Of a stretch of DNA of 64,000 nt, positions 51,234 through 59,499 are shown piece after piece. The translations under genes were made by a program, and so were the position numbers. Source of the DNA: Paractinoplanes brasiliensis (GTDB lineage Bacteria; Actinomycetota; Actinomycetes; Mycobacteriales; Micromonosporaceae); NCBI RefSeq assembly GCF_004362215.1, contig NZ_SNWR01000002.1:1178001-1242000 (forward strand). Direction: 5' to 3'. The notes under the pieces are model-generated. The model saw only the letters and a list, made by a program, of their open reading frames with translations. It had not been told where the DNA came from and did not search any database. Position 1 is the stretch's first letter. Every line of letters begins with the position of its first letter.

Positions 51234-53015
51234 ATGACGATGAAACGCATCGCGCCGCTGATAGTGAGCCTGATGGCCGCCCTGGTCGCGGTCCTGGTCG
51301 TCGGCCGGCCCGAACACGCCGACGCCAAGGCCGACGCGAACCCCGGCGCCAAGGACGTGATCGTCCACCTCTTCGAGTGGCCGTGGGCGTCGATCGCGTC
51401 GGAGTGCACCAACGTGCTCGGGCCCAAGGGCTTCGGCGGCGTGCAGGTGTCGCCGCCGCAGGAACACGTGGTGCTGCCGGGCGCGGGCTACCCGTGGTGG
51501 CAGGACTACCAGCCGGTCAGCTACCAGCTGCAGACCCGGCGGGGTGACCGGGCGGCGTTCGCGACCATGGTCAGCACCTGCCACGCGGCCGGCGTGAAGA
51601 TCTACGTCGACGCGGTGATCAACCACATGGCGGGCGGGGCGTCGACCGGCGCCGGGTCGGCCGGTTCGACGTACAACCACTACTCGTACCCGGCCGTGCC
51701 GTTCGGCAACGACGGCTTCCACCACTGCGGCCGCAACGGCAACGACGACATCGCCAACTGGGGCGACCGCTGGGAGATCCAGAACTGCGAACTGGTCGAC
51801 CTGTCGGACCTCAGGACCGAGGCGGAATACGTACGGGGAAAGCTTGTCGCCTATCTGAACGACCTGATCTCGCTCGGCGTGGACGGGTTCCGGGTCGACG
51901 CGGCCAAGCACATGCCGGTGGCCGACCTGCAGAACATCTACTCCCGGCTGAACGGCAACCCGTACATCTTCCAGGAGACCATCGAGGGCGGCGCGGGCGA
52001 GCCGTCGCCGTCGGAGTACACCGGGATCGGTGACGTCACCGAGTTCCGCTACGGCGACGTGGTCGGCAACGCGTTCCGTGACGGCAACCTGTCCGGCCTG
52101 CAGAACCTGCCCTCGCAGATGCTGCTCGCGAGCGGCGACGCGGTCGCGTTCATCGACAACCACGACACCCAGCGCAACGGGCGGGCCAAGCTGACCTACA
52201 AGGACGGCACGAACTACGCGCTCTCCGAGGCGTTCATGCTTGCTTACCCGTACGGGACCCCGGCGGTGATGTCGTCGTTCACGTTCAGCAACCCCGAGGC
52301 GGGTCCGCCCGCGTCGTCGAACGGCACCACGAATGCGGTGAACTGCTCGTCCGGCTGGGCGTGCGAGCACCGCTGGCGCACCACCGCGAACATGGTCGGG
52401 TTCCACAACGCGGCGTACGGCACAGGCCTGAGCAACTGGTGGTCCAACGGCGGCAACCAGATCGCTTTCGGGCGCGGGGCCAACGCGTACGCGGTCTTCA
52501 ACCGGGGCGGCACGCTGAACCGTACGTTCTCGACATCGCTGCCGGCCGGCACCTACTGCGACGTGGCCAACGGTGACATCAGCGGAAACACCTGCACCGG
52601 TACGGCGTACACCGTCAACTCGTCGGGCCAGTTCACCGCGAACGTGCCCGCCAACGGCATGGTCGCGCTGCACATCAACGCCCGGACCACCGGGGGCGTC
52701 ACCACGCCCCCGACCGGTTGCGGCACCGTCGCGGTGACGTTCGCCTCCAGCACGACCACGGTGTGGGGCGAGAACGTCTTCGTTCTGGGCAACCGGGCCG
52801 AGCTGTCCAGCTGGAACACCAGCGGCGGGGTGGCCCTGTCGTCGGCGACCTACCCGGTCTGGCGCGGAACGGTCGACCTGCCCGCCAACACGGCCGTGGA
52901 ATACAAGTACGTCAAGAAGAACGGATCATCGGTGACCTGGGAGTCCGGCGGCAACCGAACCATCAACACCGGGTCCGCCTGCACCCTGACAGTCAACGAC
53001 ACCTGGCGTTCCTGA
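51234..53015 (+). CDS. Secreted alpha-amylase (GH13) with C-terminal CBM20 starch-binding domain
   Basis: 593 residues. A signal peptide (RIAPLIVSLMAALVAVLVVG) leads into a GH13 (beta/alpha)8 domain. Conserved regions: DAVINH near 126, GFRVDAAKH with nucleophile D222, QETIEGG with acid E248, and FIDNHD with D311. Domain C ends near 480. Residues ~497-593 are CBM20 (CGTVAVTFASSTTTVWGENV, ...VTWESGGNRTIN). It hydrolyses alpha-1,4-glucan outside the cell. The leader contains an amylase remnant, and MalR-like repeats lie further upstream, so maltose-type control is likely. Confidence 0.96.
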   Translation: MTMKRIAPLIVSLMAALVAVLVVGRPEHADAKADANPGAKDVIVHLFEWPWASIASECTNVLGPKGFGGVQVSPPQEHVVLPGAGYPWWQDYQPVSYQLQTRRGDRAAFATMVSTCHAAGVKIYVDAVINHMAGGASTGAGSAGSTYNHYSYPAVPFGNDGFHHCGRNGNDDIANWGDRWEIQNCELVDLSDLRTEAEYVRGKLVAYLNDLISLGVDGFRVDAAKHMPVADLQNIYSRLNGNPYIFQETIEGGAGEPSPSEYTGIGDVTEFRYGDVVGNAFRDGNLSGLQNLPSQMLLASGDAVAFIDNHDTQRNGRAKLTYKDGTNYALSEAFMLAYPYGTPAVMSSFTFSNPEAGPPASSNGTTNAVNCSSGWACEHRWRTTANMVGFHNAAYGTGLSNWWSNGGNQIAFGRGANAYAVFNRGGTLNRTFSTSLPAGTYCDVANGDISGNTCTGTAYTVNSSGQFTANVPANGMVALHINARTTGGVTTPPTGCGTVAVTFASSTTTVWGENVFVLGNRAELSSWNTSGGVALSSATYPVWRGTVDLPANTAVEYKYVKKNGSSVTWESGGNRTINTGSACTLTVNDTWRS

Positions 53016-53103
53016 CGGTTGTCCCCCGGGCGGCCGCGTCGATCCCGGCGCGGCCGCCCACCGTCGTGACCCCACACCCGGACGGCCACTCACCCGCGAC
53101 ACG

Positions 53104-53147
53104 GCTTCGCGTCACGGACCGCTTCGCGTCACGGCTTCGCGTCACGG
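53104..53147. repeat. Three copies of GCTTCGCGTCACG(G)
   Basis: Copies at 53104-53117, 53121-53134 and 53134-53147, near the convergent ends of the amylase and YCII genes. Short GC-rich tandem repeat without a clear hairpin; the last copy enters the end of the YCII gene. Confidence 0.8.
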
Positions 53148-53486
53148 CTTGAAGCGACGCACCTCCTGCGGCCAGCCGCACCCCTCCGCGATCTTGCCGG
53201 CCCACATCCGGGCCGTCTCCTCGTCGGGCACGTCCACGATGGTCAGCCCACCCAGAAACTCCTTGGTCTCGACGTACGGCCCGTCGGTGAACAGCAACTC
53301 ACCACTCGTCGCGTCCGCGCTGAAAACCGGGCCGTCCTCCTCCTCCAGACCCCCGGCGAAGACGTACTGGCCGGCCGCCTTGATCTCGTCGACAACAGCC
53401 CGGGCGAGCGGCCCCCGCCCGCGGAACCATTCCTCGCTGTGGTCACCAACCCACTGCTGGTTGAAGTAGATGAGGTACTGCGGCAT
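53142..53486 (-). CDS. YCII-domain protein
   Basis: 114 residues from ATG 53486, five bases after AGAGGAG; the GTG at 53492 is too close to this site. The sequence (PQYLIYFNQQWVGDHSEEWF, DGPYVETKEFLGGLTIVDVP, DEETARMWAGKIAEGCGWPQ) is typical of the YCII-related/DGPF domain family, small dimeric proteins of uncertain function, often near sigma factors. No sigma gene is nearby. It is convergent with the amylase gene. Confidence 0.88.
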   Translation of the reverse strand: MPQYLIYFNQQWVGDHSEEWFRGRGPLARAVVDEIKAAGQYVFAGGLEEEDGPVFSADATSGELLFTDGPYVETKEFLGGLTIVDVPDEETARMWAGKIAEGCGWPQEVRRFKP

Positions 53487-53688
53487 CGTCACTCCTCTGG
53501 TCGTCGGTCTCTGCCTACGCTACGAACAGCCCCCACCCGATCCGACAACTCCGTACGGCCTTTCTGTGCCCCGTCGGTTTTGCCCCGCCACCCGCCCGGC
53601 TCCCATCGTCAACCCGGGCCGTCCAGCGCGCCGGCTACCCCACGGCAGCAGCAGGGACTGTGAAAAGAACAACGGTCGGCGAGTAGAT

Positions 53689-53732
53689 GTAACCAGGGTT
53701 ACGATGCTTTCGTCCTGGGTAACCCTGGTTAC
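53689..53732. promoter_or_regulatory. Twin inverted 14-bp operators upstream of the chromate cluster
   Basis: GTAACCAGGGTTAC (53689-53702) and its exact reverse complement GTAACCCTGGTTAC (53719-53732) are separated by 16 bases; each is itself nearly palindromic. They end 38 bases before the GTG of the chrB-like gene. They look like the binding sites of a dimeric regulator, probably ChrB. Confidence 0.8.
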
Positions 53733-53769
53733 TTTCATCGTGGCGTGGGCGGGTTGAAGAGGGGGGCCG

Positions 53770-54255
53770 GTGTCGTCGGACGACCAGGCGGGGAAGTGGG
53801 TGTTGCTGGCCTACCGCATGCCGCGCGAGCCGTCGCGCCCTCGCATCGCGGTGTGGCGCAAGCTCGAGCGTCTCGGCGTTGCCCGGCTCGGCGACGGGTT
53901 GGTAGCCCTGCCGGCGGACGCGCGCACCCGGGAGCAGTTCGACTGGATCGCCGAACAGATAGCCGAGGCCGAGGGCTCCGCGACGGTCTGGCTGGCCACT
54001 CCCTCCACGAGTGGCCAGGAACGGCAGATCGCGACCGGCATGCAGGCAGCCCGGGCCGCCGAGTACCAGTCGGTCATCGACGAAGCGCGCGCCGCGGGCG
54101 AAGCGGACCGCGCCCGCACCCTGCGCCGGCTACGCGGGGAAATGCACCGGATCGGGCGACGCGACTTCTTCCCTCCTCAGGAACGTGAGGCTGCGCGGAT
54201 GGCGGTGGAAGCCTTGGCCGACCCGGTGGACGTCAACGAGCAGGAGCGGGCATGA
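53770..54255 (+). CDS. chrB: ChrB N-terminal domain protein (chromate-responsive regulator part)
   Basis: 161 residues from GTG 53770. The sequence matches the N-terminal domain of ChrB, a proposed chromate sensor/regulator: KWVLLAYRMPREPSRPRIAV, WRKLERLGVARLGDGLVALP and an acidic helix-rich remainder, ending ERARMAVEALADP-like. In many bacteria both ChrB domains are in one protein; here the C-terminal domain is a separate overlapping gene. The operator pair upstream and the chrA transporter downstream fit a chromate resistance operon. Confidence 0.85.
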   Translation: MSSDDQAGKWVLLAYRMPREPSRPRIAVWRKLERLGVARLGDGLVALPADARTREQFDWIAEQIAEAEGSATVWLATPSTSGQERQIATGMQAARAAEYQSVIDEARAAGEADRARTLRRLRGEMHRIGRRDFFPPQEREAARMAVEALADPVDVNEQERA

Positions 54256-54470
54256 AGTGGGCCACCCGCGCCGGCGTGCACATCGTCCACGAGGCGGACA
54301 TCGACGACGAGCGGTTCGACGCTCCGGAGGCGCCCGGCCTCGACGTGATCCTGCGTGGCCTGTCGATGGTCTGCGACGACGACGAGGTGCTGAGACTCAC
54401 CGGGCCGATGTTCGACGGCCTGTACGAGCACCAGCGCCGCGCCCTGCTGCTCAACCGCCCACCTGCCTGA
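54252..54470 (+). CDS. ChrB C-terminal domain protein with an internal deletion
   Basis: 72 residues from ATG 54252, overlapping the ChrB N-terminal gene (ATGA). The start MKWATRAGVHI and the end EADIDDERFDAPEAPGLDVI plus LRGLSMVCDDDEVLRLTGPM match the two ends of the ~150-residue ChrB C-terminal family. About 75-80 middle residues, including the segment with the conserved Cys/His and HHGGDCTFE-type residues, are missing, and the frame is kept. It is therefore a precise in-frame deletion derivative. Function is doubtful. Confidence 0.75.
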   Translation: MKWATRAGVHIVHEADIDDERFDAPEAPGLDVILRGLSMVCDDDEVLRLTGPMFDGLYEHQRRALLLNRPPA

Positions 54471-54481
54471 GGAGCACCACC

Positions 54482-55870
54482 GTGACGACCACCGACCCCG
54501 GACAGGACACGACACCGCGCGACGTGGTGCCGTTCCGCGACGCGGTACGGGCCTGGTTCGCCATCTCGCTGCAGACCTTCGGCGGCCCGGCCGGGCAGAT
54601 CGCCGTCATGCAACGGCACCTGGTCGACGAGCGCCGCTGGATCGGCCAGAAGCGCTTCCTGCACGCGCTCAACTACTGCATGCTGCTGCCCGGCCCCGAG
54701 GCGCAACAGCTGGCCATCTACGTCGGCTGGCTGCTCAACGGCCTGCGCGGCGGGCTCGTTGCCGGCACCCTGTTCGTGCTGCCCGGCATGGCCGCGTTGC
54801 TCGCGTTGTCGGCAATCTACGTCGGCTTCGGCGACACCACCGTCGTCACCGCCCTGTTCGCCGGCCTGGCCCCGGCGGTCGTCGCCATCGTCGCGCAGGC
54901 CGTCTGGCGGGTCGGCAGCCGCTCGCTGCACAACCGGGTCCTCGTCGGGTTCGCCGTCATCGCGTTCCTCGCGCTCGCGATGTTCGGCGTTCCGTTCCCC
55001 GTCGTGGTTGCCGCGGCCGCGCTCGCCGGCTGGGCCCTGCACCGCCGGCGTCCGCAGCTCATCGCCGGCGGCGGCGGACGCGGCAAGAGCTCGGACGGCC
55101 CCGAGCCGTTGATCTCCGACGACGCGCTGCACCACGACCAGCCCTCGACCCGCCGAGCCGTGAAGATCCTCGTCATCGGCCTGGCTGCCTGGTTCCTGCC
55201 CGTGGCCCTCGTCGCGATCACGACCGGGACCGGCAGCGTCTACACGCAACAGGGCTTGTTCTTCTCCGGCGCGGCCGTCGTCACGTTCGGCGGGGCGTAC
55301 GCGGTCCTCGCCTACGTCGCTCAGCGAGCAGTGGAGCACTATGCCTGGTTGTCGGCCGGCGACATGGTTCGCGGCCTGGCCCTCGCGGAGTCCACGCCAG
55401 GTCCGCTGATCATGGTGGTGCAGTTCGTCGCCTTCCTCGGCGCCTACCATCACCCCGGCGCGCTGGACCCGTGGGTGGCCGGCGTCGTCGCGTCGCTGCT
55501 GACGACCTGGGTGACGTTCGTGCCGTGCTTCTTGTTCATCCTGCTCGGCGCCCCATACGTCGAGAAGTTGCGCGGCAACCACGCGCTGTCCGCCGCCCTG
55601 ACCGGCATCACCGCCGCCGTCGTCGGTGTCATCGCCAACCTCGGGCTCTACTTCGCCGTGCACACCCTGTTCCGCGAAACCCGCTCGGTCACTGCCGGCC
55701 CGCTGAATCTGCAGGTGCCCGAACTCGACACGGTCCGCTGGGCGCCGGTGGCCGTCGCCGTCGTCGCCGCCGTATTGATCTTCACGGTGAAGTGGCCGGT
55801 GCTGCGGGTGCTCGGCATCGCGGCGCTGCTCGGCCTGACCGCCGGGCTGTTGGGCCTGCCCGGCGTCTGA
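54482..55870 (+). CDS. chrA: Chromate efflux transporter ChrA (long-chain)
   Basis: 462 residues from GTG 54482. Two homologous halves are visible, each starting with the CHR signature: AWFAISLQTFGGPAGQIAVM and later GLFFSGAAVVTFGGAYAVLA. The conserved NYCMLLPGPEAQQLAIYVGW and LAESTPGPLIMVVQFVAFLG are the paired PGP regions. About ten to twelve membrane segments. ChrA exports chromate by proton antiport. It is the third gene of the chr operon, 11 bases after the truncated ChrB C-terminal gene. Confidence 0.95.
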   Translation: MTTTDPGQDTTPRDVVPFRDAVRAWFAISLQTFGGPAGQIAVMQRHLVDERRWIGQKRFLHALNYCMLLPGPEAQQLAIYVGWLLNGLRGGLVAGTLFVLPGMAALLALSAIYVGFGDTTVVTALFAGLAPAVVAIVAQAVWRVGSRSLHNRVLVGFAVIAFLALAMFGVPFPVVVAAAALAGWALHRRRPQLIAGGGGRGKSSDGPEPLISDDALHHDQPSTRRAVKILVIGLAAWFLPVALVAITTGTGSVYTQQGLFFSGAAVVTFGGAYAVLAYVAQRAVEHYAWLSAGDMVRGLALAESTPGPLIMVVQFVAFLGAYHHPGALDPWVAGVVASLLTTWVTFVPCFLFILLGAPYVEKLRGNHALSAALTGITAAVVGVIANLGLYFAVHTLFRETRSVTAGPLNLQVPELDTVRWAPVAVAVVAAVLIFTVKWPVLRVLGIAALLGLTAGLLGLPGV

Positions 55871-55924
55871 GTCCCTGCGCCCGGCGGGGATTGCTCGAAG
55901 AGCGTCGGTGCGACGGCGGGTCAG

Positions 55925-56690
55925 GCACCCCCGGAGCTGAGAACCGGGCGTGGACGGTCTTCGACTTGCCGGATCGGCGGGTGATCGGTGCGGTGCCGGC
56001 GTCGTTCTTGCGGGATTTGGCGTCGGTGTGGCGTCCGGTGGCGTCGCCGAACTCTGCGAGCACCCGGGCGCCGACGATCGCGCCGATGCCGGGCCGGCTG
56101 AGGTGGACCTCAGCGTCCGGGTGCTGGCCAAAATGCGCCTCAACCTGCCCTTGCAGGGTGGTGATTCTCGTCGTTGAGCGTAATGACGACCGCGACAGTG
56201 GCGCGGACGGTCGCGGCGTAGGCACCGGCGACGATGTCGCTTTGCCCGAGATGTTGGGTGCGCAGGGCCTGCTGGATCGCGGCGGCCTTGGCCGGGATGT
56301 CACGACGCCGGGCTCGTTTGAGCGCGGCGCTGATCTGCGTGATCGTCAGCTTGGCCGCGGCGGCCGGAGCCGGTGCCTTGGCCAGCAGCTGCAGCGTGTC
56401 CGAGGCGGTCAGCGTCAACGGCTGACAGGCGTGCAGCGCGGCCGGGAAGTACTCCCGCAGCGCGGTGCGCAGCCGCAGCATGTGCCGGGTCCGTTCCCGG
56501 ATGAGCGTTTGATGCCCCCGGGCGACGACCTTGACCGCCTCGGCGACATCGGAGTCCGCCGCCACCTGCCGCAGCTGGTGACGCCGGGTGCGCACCATGT
56601 CCGCCAGAGCGTGCGCGTCGCCGGGGTCACTCTTGGCACCGGAAACCACCAGCCCTTCCCGGTGCCGGGAAGCCTGCTTCGTGCGGGGAC
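55925..56690 (-). mobile_element. IS110-family transposase remnant
   Basis: On the minus strand, VSGAKSDPGDAHALADMVRT (DEDD-type N-terminal region) runs to a break near 56165. The frame then shifts, and the transposase C-terminal domain continues, RPGIGAIVGARVLAEFGDAT followed by RKNDAGTAPITRRSGKSKTV, until about 55940. Both termini are missing and the frameshift disables it. No inverted repeats are expected for IS110, and the ends were not found. It lies between chrA and the AraC gene. Confidence 0.85.
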
Positions 56691-56724
56691 TCCGGCGCGG
56701 GTCAGGGACCGCCGCCCTCGGTGG

Positions 56725-57681
56725 CTATTGCGGGCCGCGGCGGTATTCGTGGGGGGACAAGCCGGTGTGGTGGCGGAAGGCGCGGCTGAAGTCGGAGGGT
56801 CGGTCGAAACCCCAGCGCGTGGCGATGGAGGCGACGGTGTGCTGGGTGAGGCGCGGGTCGAGCAGGTCGCGGGCCGCCCGTTCGAGGCGGCGGGTGCGGA
56901 TGTGGGCGGCGACGCTCGTGTGGTGGTGCTGCTGGAAGATGCGGTGCAGGTAACGCAGCGAGATCCGGTGGGCCGACGCCACGGAGCCGGGGGCCAGGCC
57001 GGGCCGGTCCAGGTGCCTTTCCACGTACGCCATGATCTGCAGGTAGAGCACGTGCGACGGGGAACGCAGCGGCGGGTCGTCGCGTTCGAGGTGGTGGGCG
57101 ACCATCGCCGTGGTCAGGTCGACGGCGGTGTGGCCGAGGCGTTTCGCGTCGCGGCCGGTGTAGTCGTCGTGGTCGTCGCGGACCGTGACGAGGAACTGGG
57201 CCAGCAGGCGGCCGATGCCGTGGGTGGCGGGCAGCGGGGTCGCGCAGAGCCGGGCGATCTGTGCCGGGGCCACGGGCAGCAGCCGCTTGGGGAACTGCAG
57301 GACGATCGACTTCGAGATGCCGTCGCCGGTTACCGCCTCGAACGGGCGGGAGCTGTCGTAGATCACGAACTGGCCGCCGACCAGGACCGCGCGGACGCCG
57401 TCCTGGTCGATGCGCTGCCGCCCGCCGCCGATCAGGCCGACCTGGTAGAACTCGGGATCGCAGATGCGGATCGCGCGGGGGCTCCGCCGCGAGAACAGCG
57501 ACGTGTACGACAGCGAGGTGACCTGCGCGTCGCCGAGCGCCGCCACGCCGAGCCGGGCCGTGAAAGCGAGCGGGTCCGGGCTGGCGATCTCGGTGGGGAT
57601 CAGGGACGCCGAGGTCGCGCTCTCCCAGGCCGCCAGACGGTCCGGGGCGGCGAAGGCGGCGCTGTCGAACACCGTGCGCAT
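56725..57681 (-). CDS. AraC-family transcriptional regulator
   Basis: 318 residues. The N-terminal part is an AraC-binding-like sensor domain (FYQVGLIGGGRQRIDQDGVR, FVIYDSSRPFEAVTGDGISK). The C-terminus (about 215-318) is the twin helix-turn-helix (ISLRYLHRIFQQHHHTSVAA, VASIATRWGFDRPSDFSRAF, HHTGLSPHEYR). Such activators respond to small ligands. No target is obvious; the divergent side of the gene is empty for ~150 bases until the mannosyltransferase end. IS110 remnant lies on its 3' side. Confidence 0.92.
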   Translation of the reverse strand: MRTVFDSAAFAAPDRLAAWESATSASLIPTEIASPDPLAFTARLGVAALGDAQVTSLSYTSLFSRRSPRAIRICDPEFYQVGLIGGGRQRIDQDGVRAVLVGGQFVIYDSSRPFEAVTGDGISKSIVLQFPKRLLPVAPAQIARLCATPLPATHGIGRLLAQFLVTVRDDHDDYTGRDAKRLGHTAVDLTTAMVAHHLERDDPPLRSPSHVLYLQIMAYVERHLDRPGLAPGSVASAHRISLRYLHRIFQQHHHTSVAAHIRTRRLERAARDLLDPRLTQHTVASIATRWGFDRPSDFSRAFRHHTGLSPHEYRRGPQ

Positions 57682-57838
57682 GCTCTCAGGGTGTCACGCG
57701 TGCGCCAGGTGCATACGGCAGTGCGCTCCACGCTGCGGACGCGTCACGGTCACGGCCCGACAATGGCCTGTGTGGAGCGCTCCGGGCAACGAGGGGGCGG
57801 CCGGCCGCCGGGTGCGGCCGTGACCGGGGCGCTCCCGC

Positions 57839-59395
57839 TCAGATCCACCGGCTGCCGAGCCACAGGCGGGCGGACCAGTCCTCGTACGGGATGACCTGGT
57901 TGGTGAAGATCGGGAAGAAGTACGCGAAACACAGCGCCACCAGTATGACGTAGGCTCCCGCGGCCACCGTGCCGATGAGCTGGCGGTCGGTGCGGGCCTT
58001 GCCGGTGGCCATGCCCGTCGGAGGTGTCATGATCGCGCCGAGGACGTAGACGACGGCCAGGATCAGGAACGGCAGCGCGGGCAGCACGTAGAACGAGAAC
58101 ATCGTGCGGCCGTCCTTGACCGCGTAGTAGAACCAGGGCGCCAGCCCGGCGAACACCGGGACGAAGATCGCCCACGCCCGCCAGTCACGCCGGGCCAGGC
58201 CGAACCAGACCAGGCCGGCCAGCGCGGGCAGGAACGACCACCACAGCAGCGGCGTGCCCAGCAGCAGGATCTCGCGCGCGCAGCTCGGCGCCCCGCAGCC
58301 GGTCGGCGTGTTCCAGTCGAAGGCGACCGGCCGGCCCAGCAGCAGCCACTGCCACGGCCAGGACTGGTAGGGGTGCGGTTTGGTCAGGCCGCTGTGGAAC
58401 CCGTACGCCTCCTGGTGGTAGTGCCACAGGTTGAGCAACGTGCCCAGGATCGGGGGCTCGCTCAGGCCGTTCGCCTCGCGGTGGTGCCGGAACCAGCCGG
58501 TGTTCGTGACGAACCAGCCTGTCCACGTGGCCAGGTAGAACACCGCGGTCAGGGCCACGGCGGCGACGCCCCAGCCGATGTCCTGGCCGAGCCCGGTCGA
58601 GATCGGTCGGGCCAGACCTGTCGAGCGGCGGGCCTGCCAGCGCCACACCAGCACGAGCGCGCCGAAGAACGGCAGGAAGAACAGCGCGCTCCACTTCACC
58701 CCGAGCGCCAGCCCGAACAGCACACCCGCGACGAGCAGCCACCACGGCACGATCCTGGGCGCGCGGAACTGCATTTCCGGGTCGTAGCCGTCCTCGAGCG
58801 CGCGGAGCAGCCGCCGCCGGTAATGGTCGCGGTCGAGGACCATGGCGGCGAACGCGGCCAGCACGAACAGGCCGAGGAAGATGTCGAGCAGCGACGTGCG
58901 TGACAGCACGAGCTGGAAACCGTCGAGCGCCATGAGCAGACCGGCCGCGCCGGCGAGCAGCACCGAGCGGAACAGGCGGTAGGCCACCCGGACGAGAATG
59001 AGGATCATCAGCGTGCCCGCGACGGCGGCCGGGACCCGCCAGCCGAGCTCGTTGTTGCCGAACACGGCCTCGCCCGCGGCGATCAGCCACTTGCCCAGCG
59101 GGGGATGCACGACGTACGCGGGGCCGTTGGTCTTCTCGTCCCACTCGACGCCGTGCTGCAACATGTCCCAGGCGTCGGTCGGGTAGTACACCTCGTCGAA
59201 GATGTAGCCCTTGCGGTCGCTCAGCCCCGGGAACCGCAGCAGCGCCGCCACCGCCACGACGAACGCGGTGACCAGCCACGAGTACGGGTTGAGCCAGTCG
59301 TCGAGCGTGGCCAGCCGCCGCCGCACGATGTCCGGGACTCCCCGCTTGGCGGCCTCTTGGGGAGCCGCTTCGGTCCGCACGGTAGCCGTTGTCAC
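57839..59395 (-). CDS. Protein O-mannosyltransferase (PMT, GT39)
   Basis: 518 residues from GTG 59395. The frame is open upstream, but that part is not family-like. The signature first loop FDEVYYPTDAWDMLQHGVEW with the conserved Asp-Glu follows the first membrane helix, and HPPLGKWLIAAGEAVFG continues the family pattern. About eleven helices, and SWPWQWLLLGRPVAF near residue 365 is the usual PMT motif. It uses polyprenyl-phosphate-mannose to glycosylate Ser/Thr of secreted proteins. It is divergent from the chemoreceptor gene at 59500 with about 100 bases between. Confidence 0.93.
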   Translation of the reverse strand: MTTATVRTEAAPQEAAKRGVPDIVRRRLATLDDWLNPYSWLVTAFVVAVAALLRFPGLSDRKGYIFDEVYYPTDAWDMLQHGVEWDEKTNGPAYVVHPPLGKWLIAAGEAVFGNNELGWRVPAAVAGTLMILILVRVAYRLFRSVLLAGAAGLLMALDGFQLVLSRTSLLDIFLGLFVLAAFAAMVLDRDHYRRRLLRALEDGYDPEMQFRAPRIVPWWLLVAGVLFGLALGVKWSALFFLPFFGALVLVWRWQARRSTGLARPISTGLGQDIGWGVAAVALTAVFYLATWTGWFVTNTGWFRHHREANGLSEPPILGTLLNLWHYHQEAYGFHSGLTKPHPYQSWPWQWLLLGRPVAFDWNTPTGCGAPSCAREILLLGTPLLWWSFLPALAGLVWFGLARRDWRAWAIFVPVFAGLAPWFYYAVKDGRTMFSFYVLPALPFLILAVVYVLGAIMTPPTGMATGKARTDRQLIGTVAAGAYVILVALCFAYFFPIFTNQVIPYEDWSARLWLGSRWI

Positions 59396-59499
59396 CCCGC
59401 GATCGTAGTGGTGGTGTCGAACGCCGGTTCGTCGCCCGGGTTCGCGGTTTGCCGGTCCGGCTGCGTGACGCCTGGCTACCATCGGTTCGGAGGCTCGAC

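Noticed and set aside
53104..53147. Repeat as transcription terminator of the amylase gene
   Set aside because: The three copies are direct, not inverted, and form no clear hairpin.
54233..56143. A 636-residue minus-strand open frame across chrA
   Set aside because: It is antisense to chrB and chrA; composition and absence of motifs mark it as a shadow.
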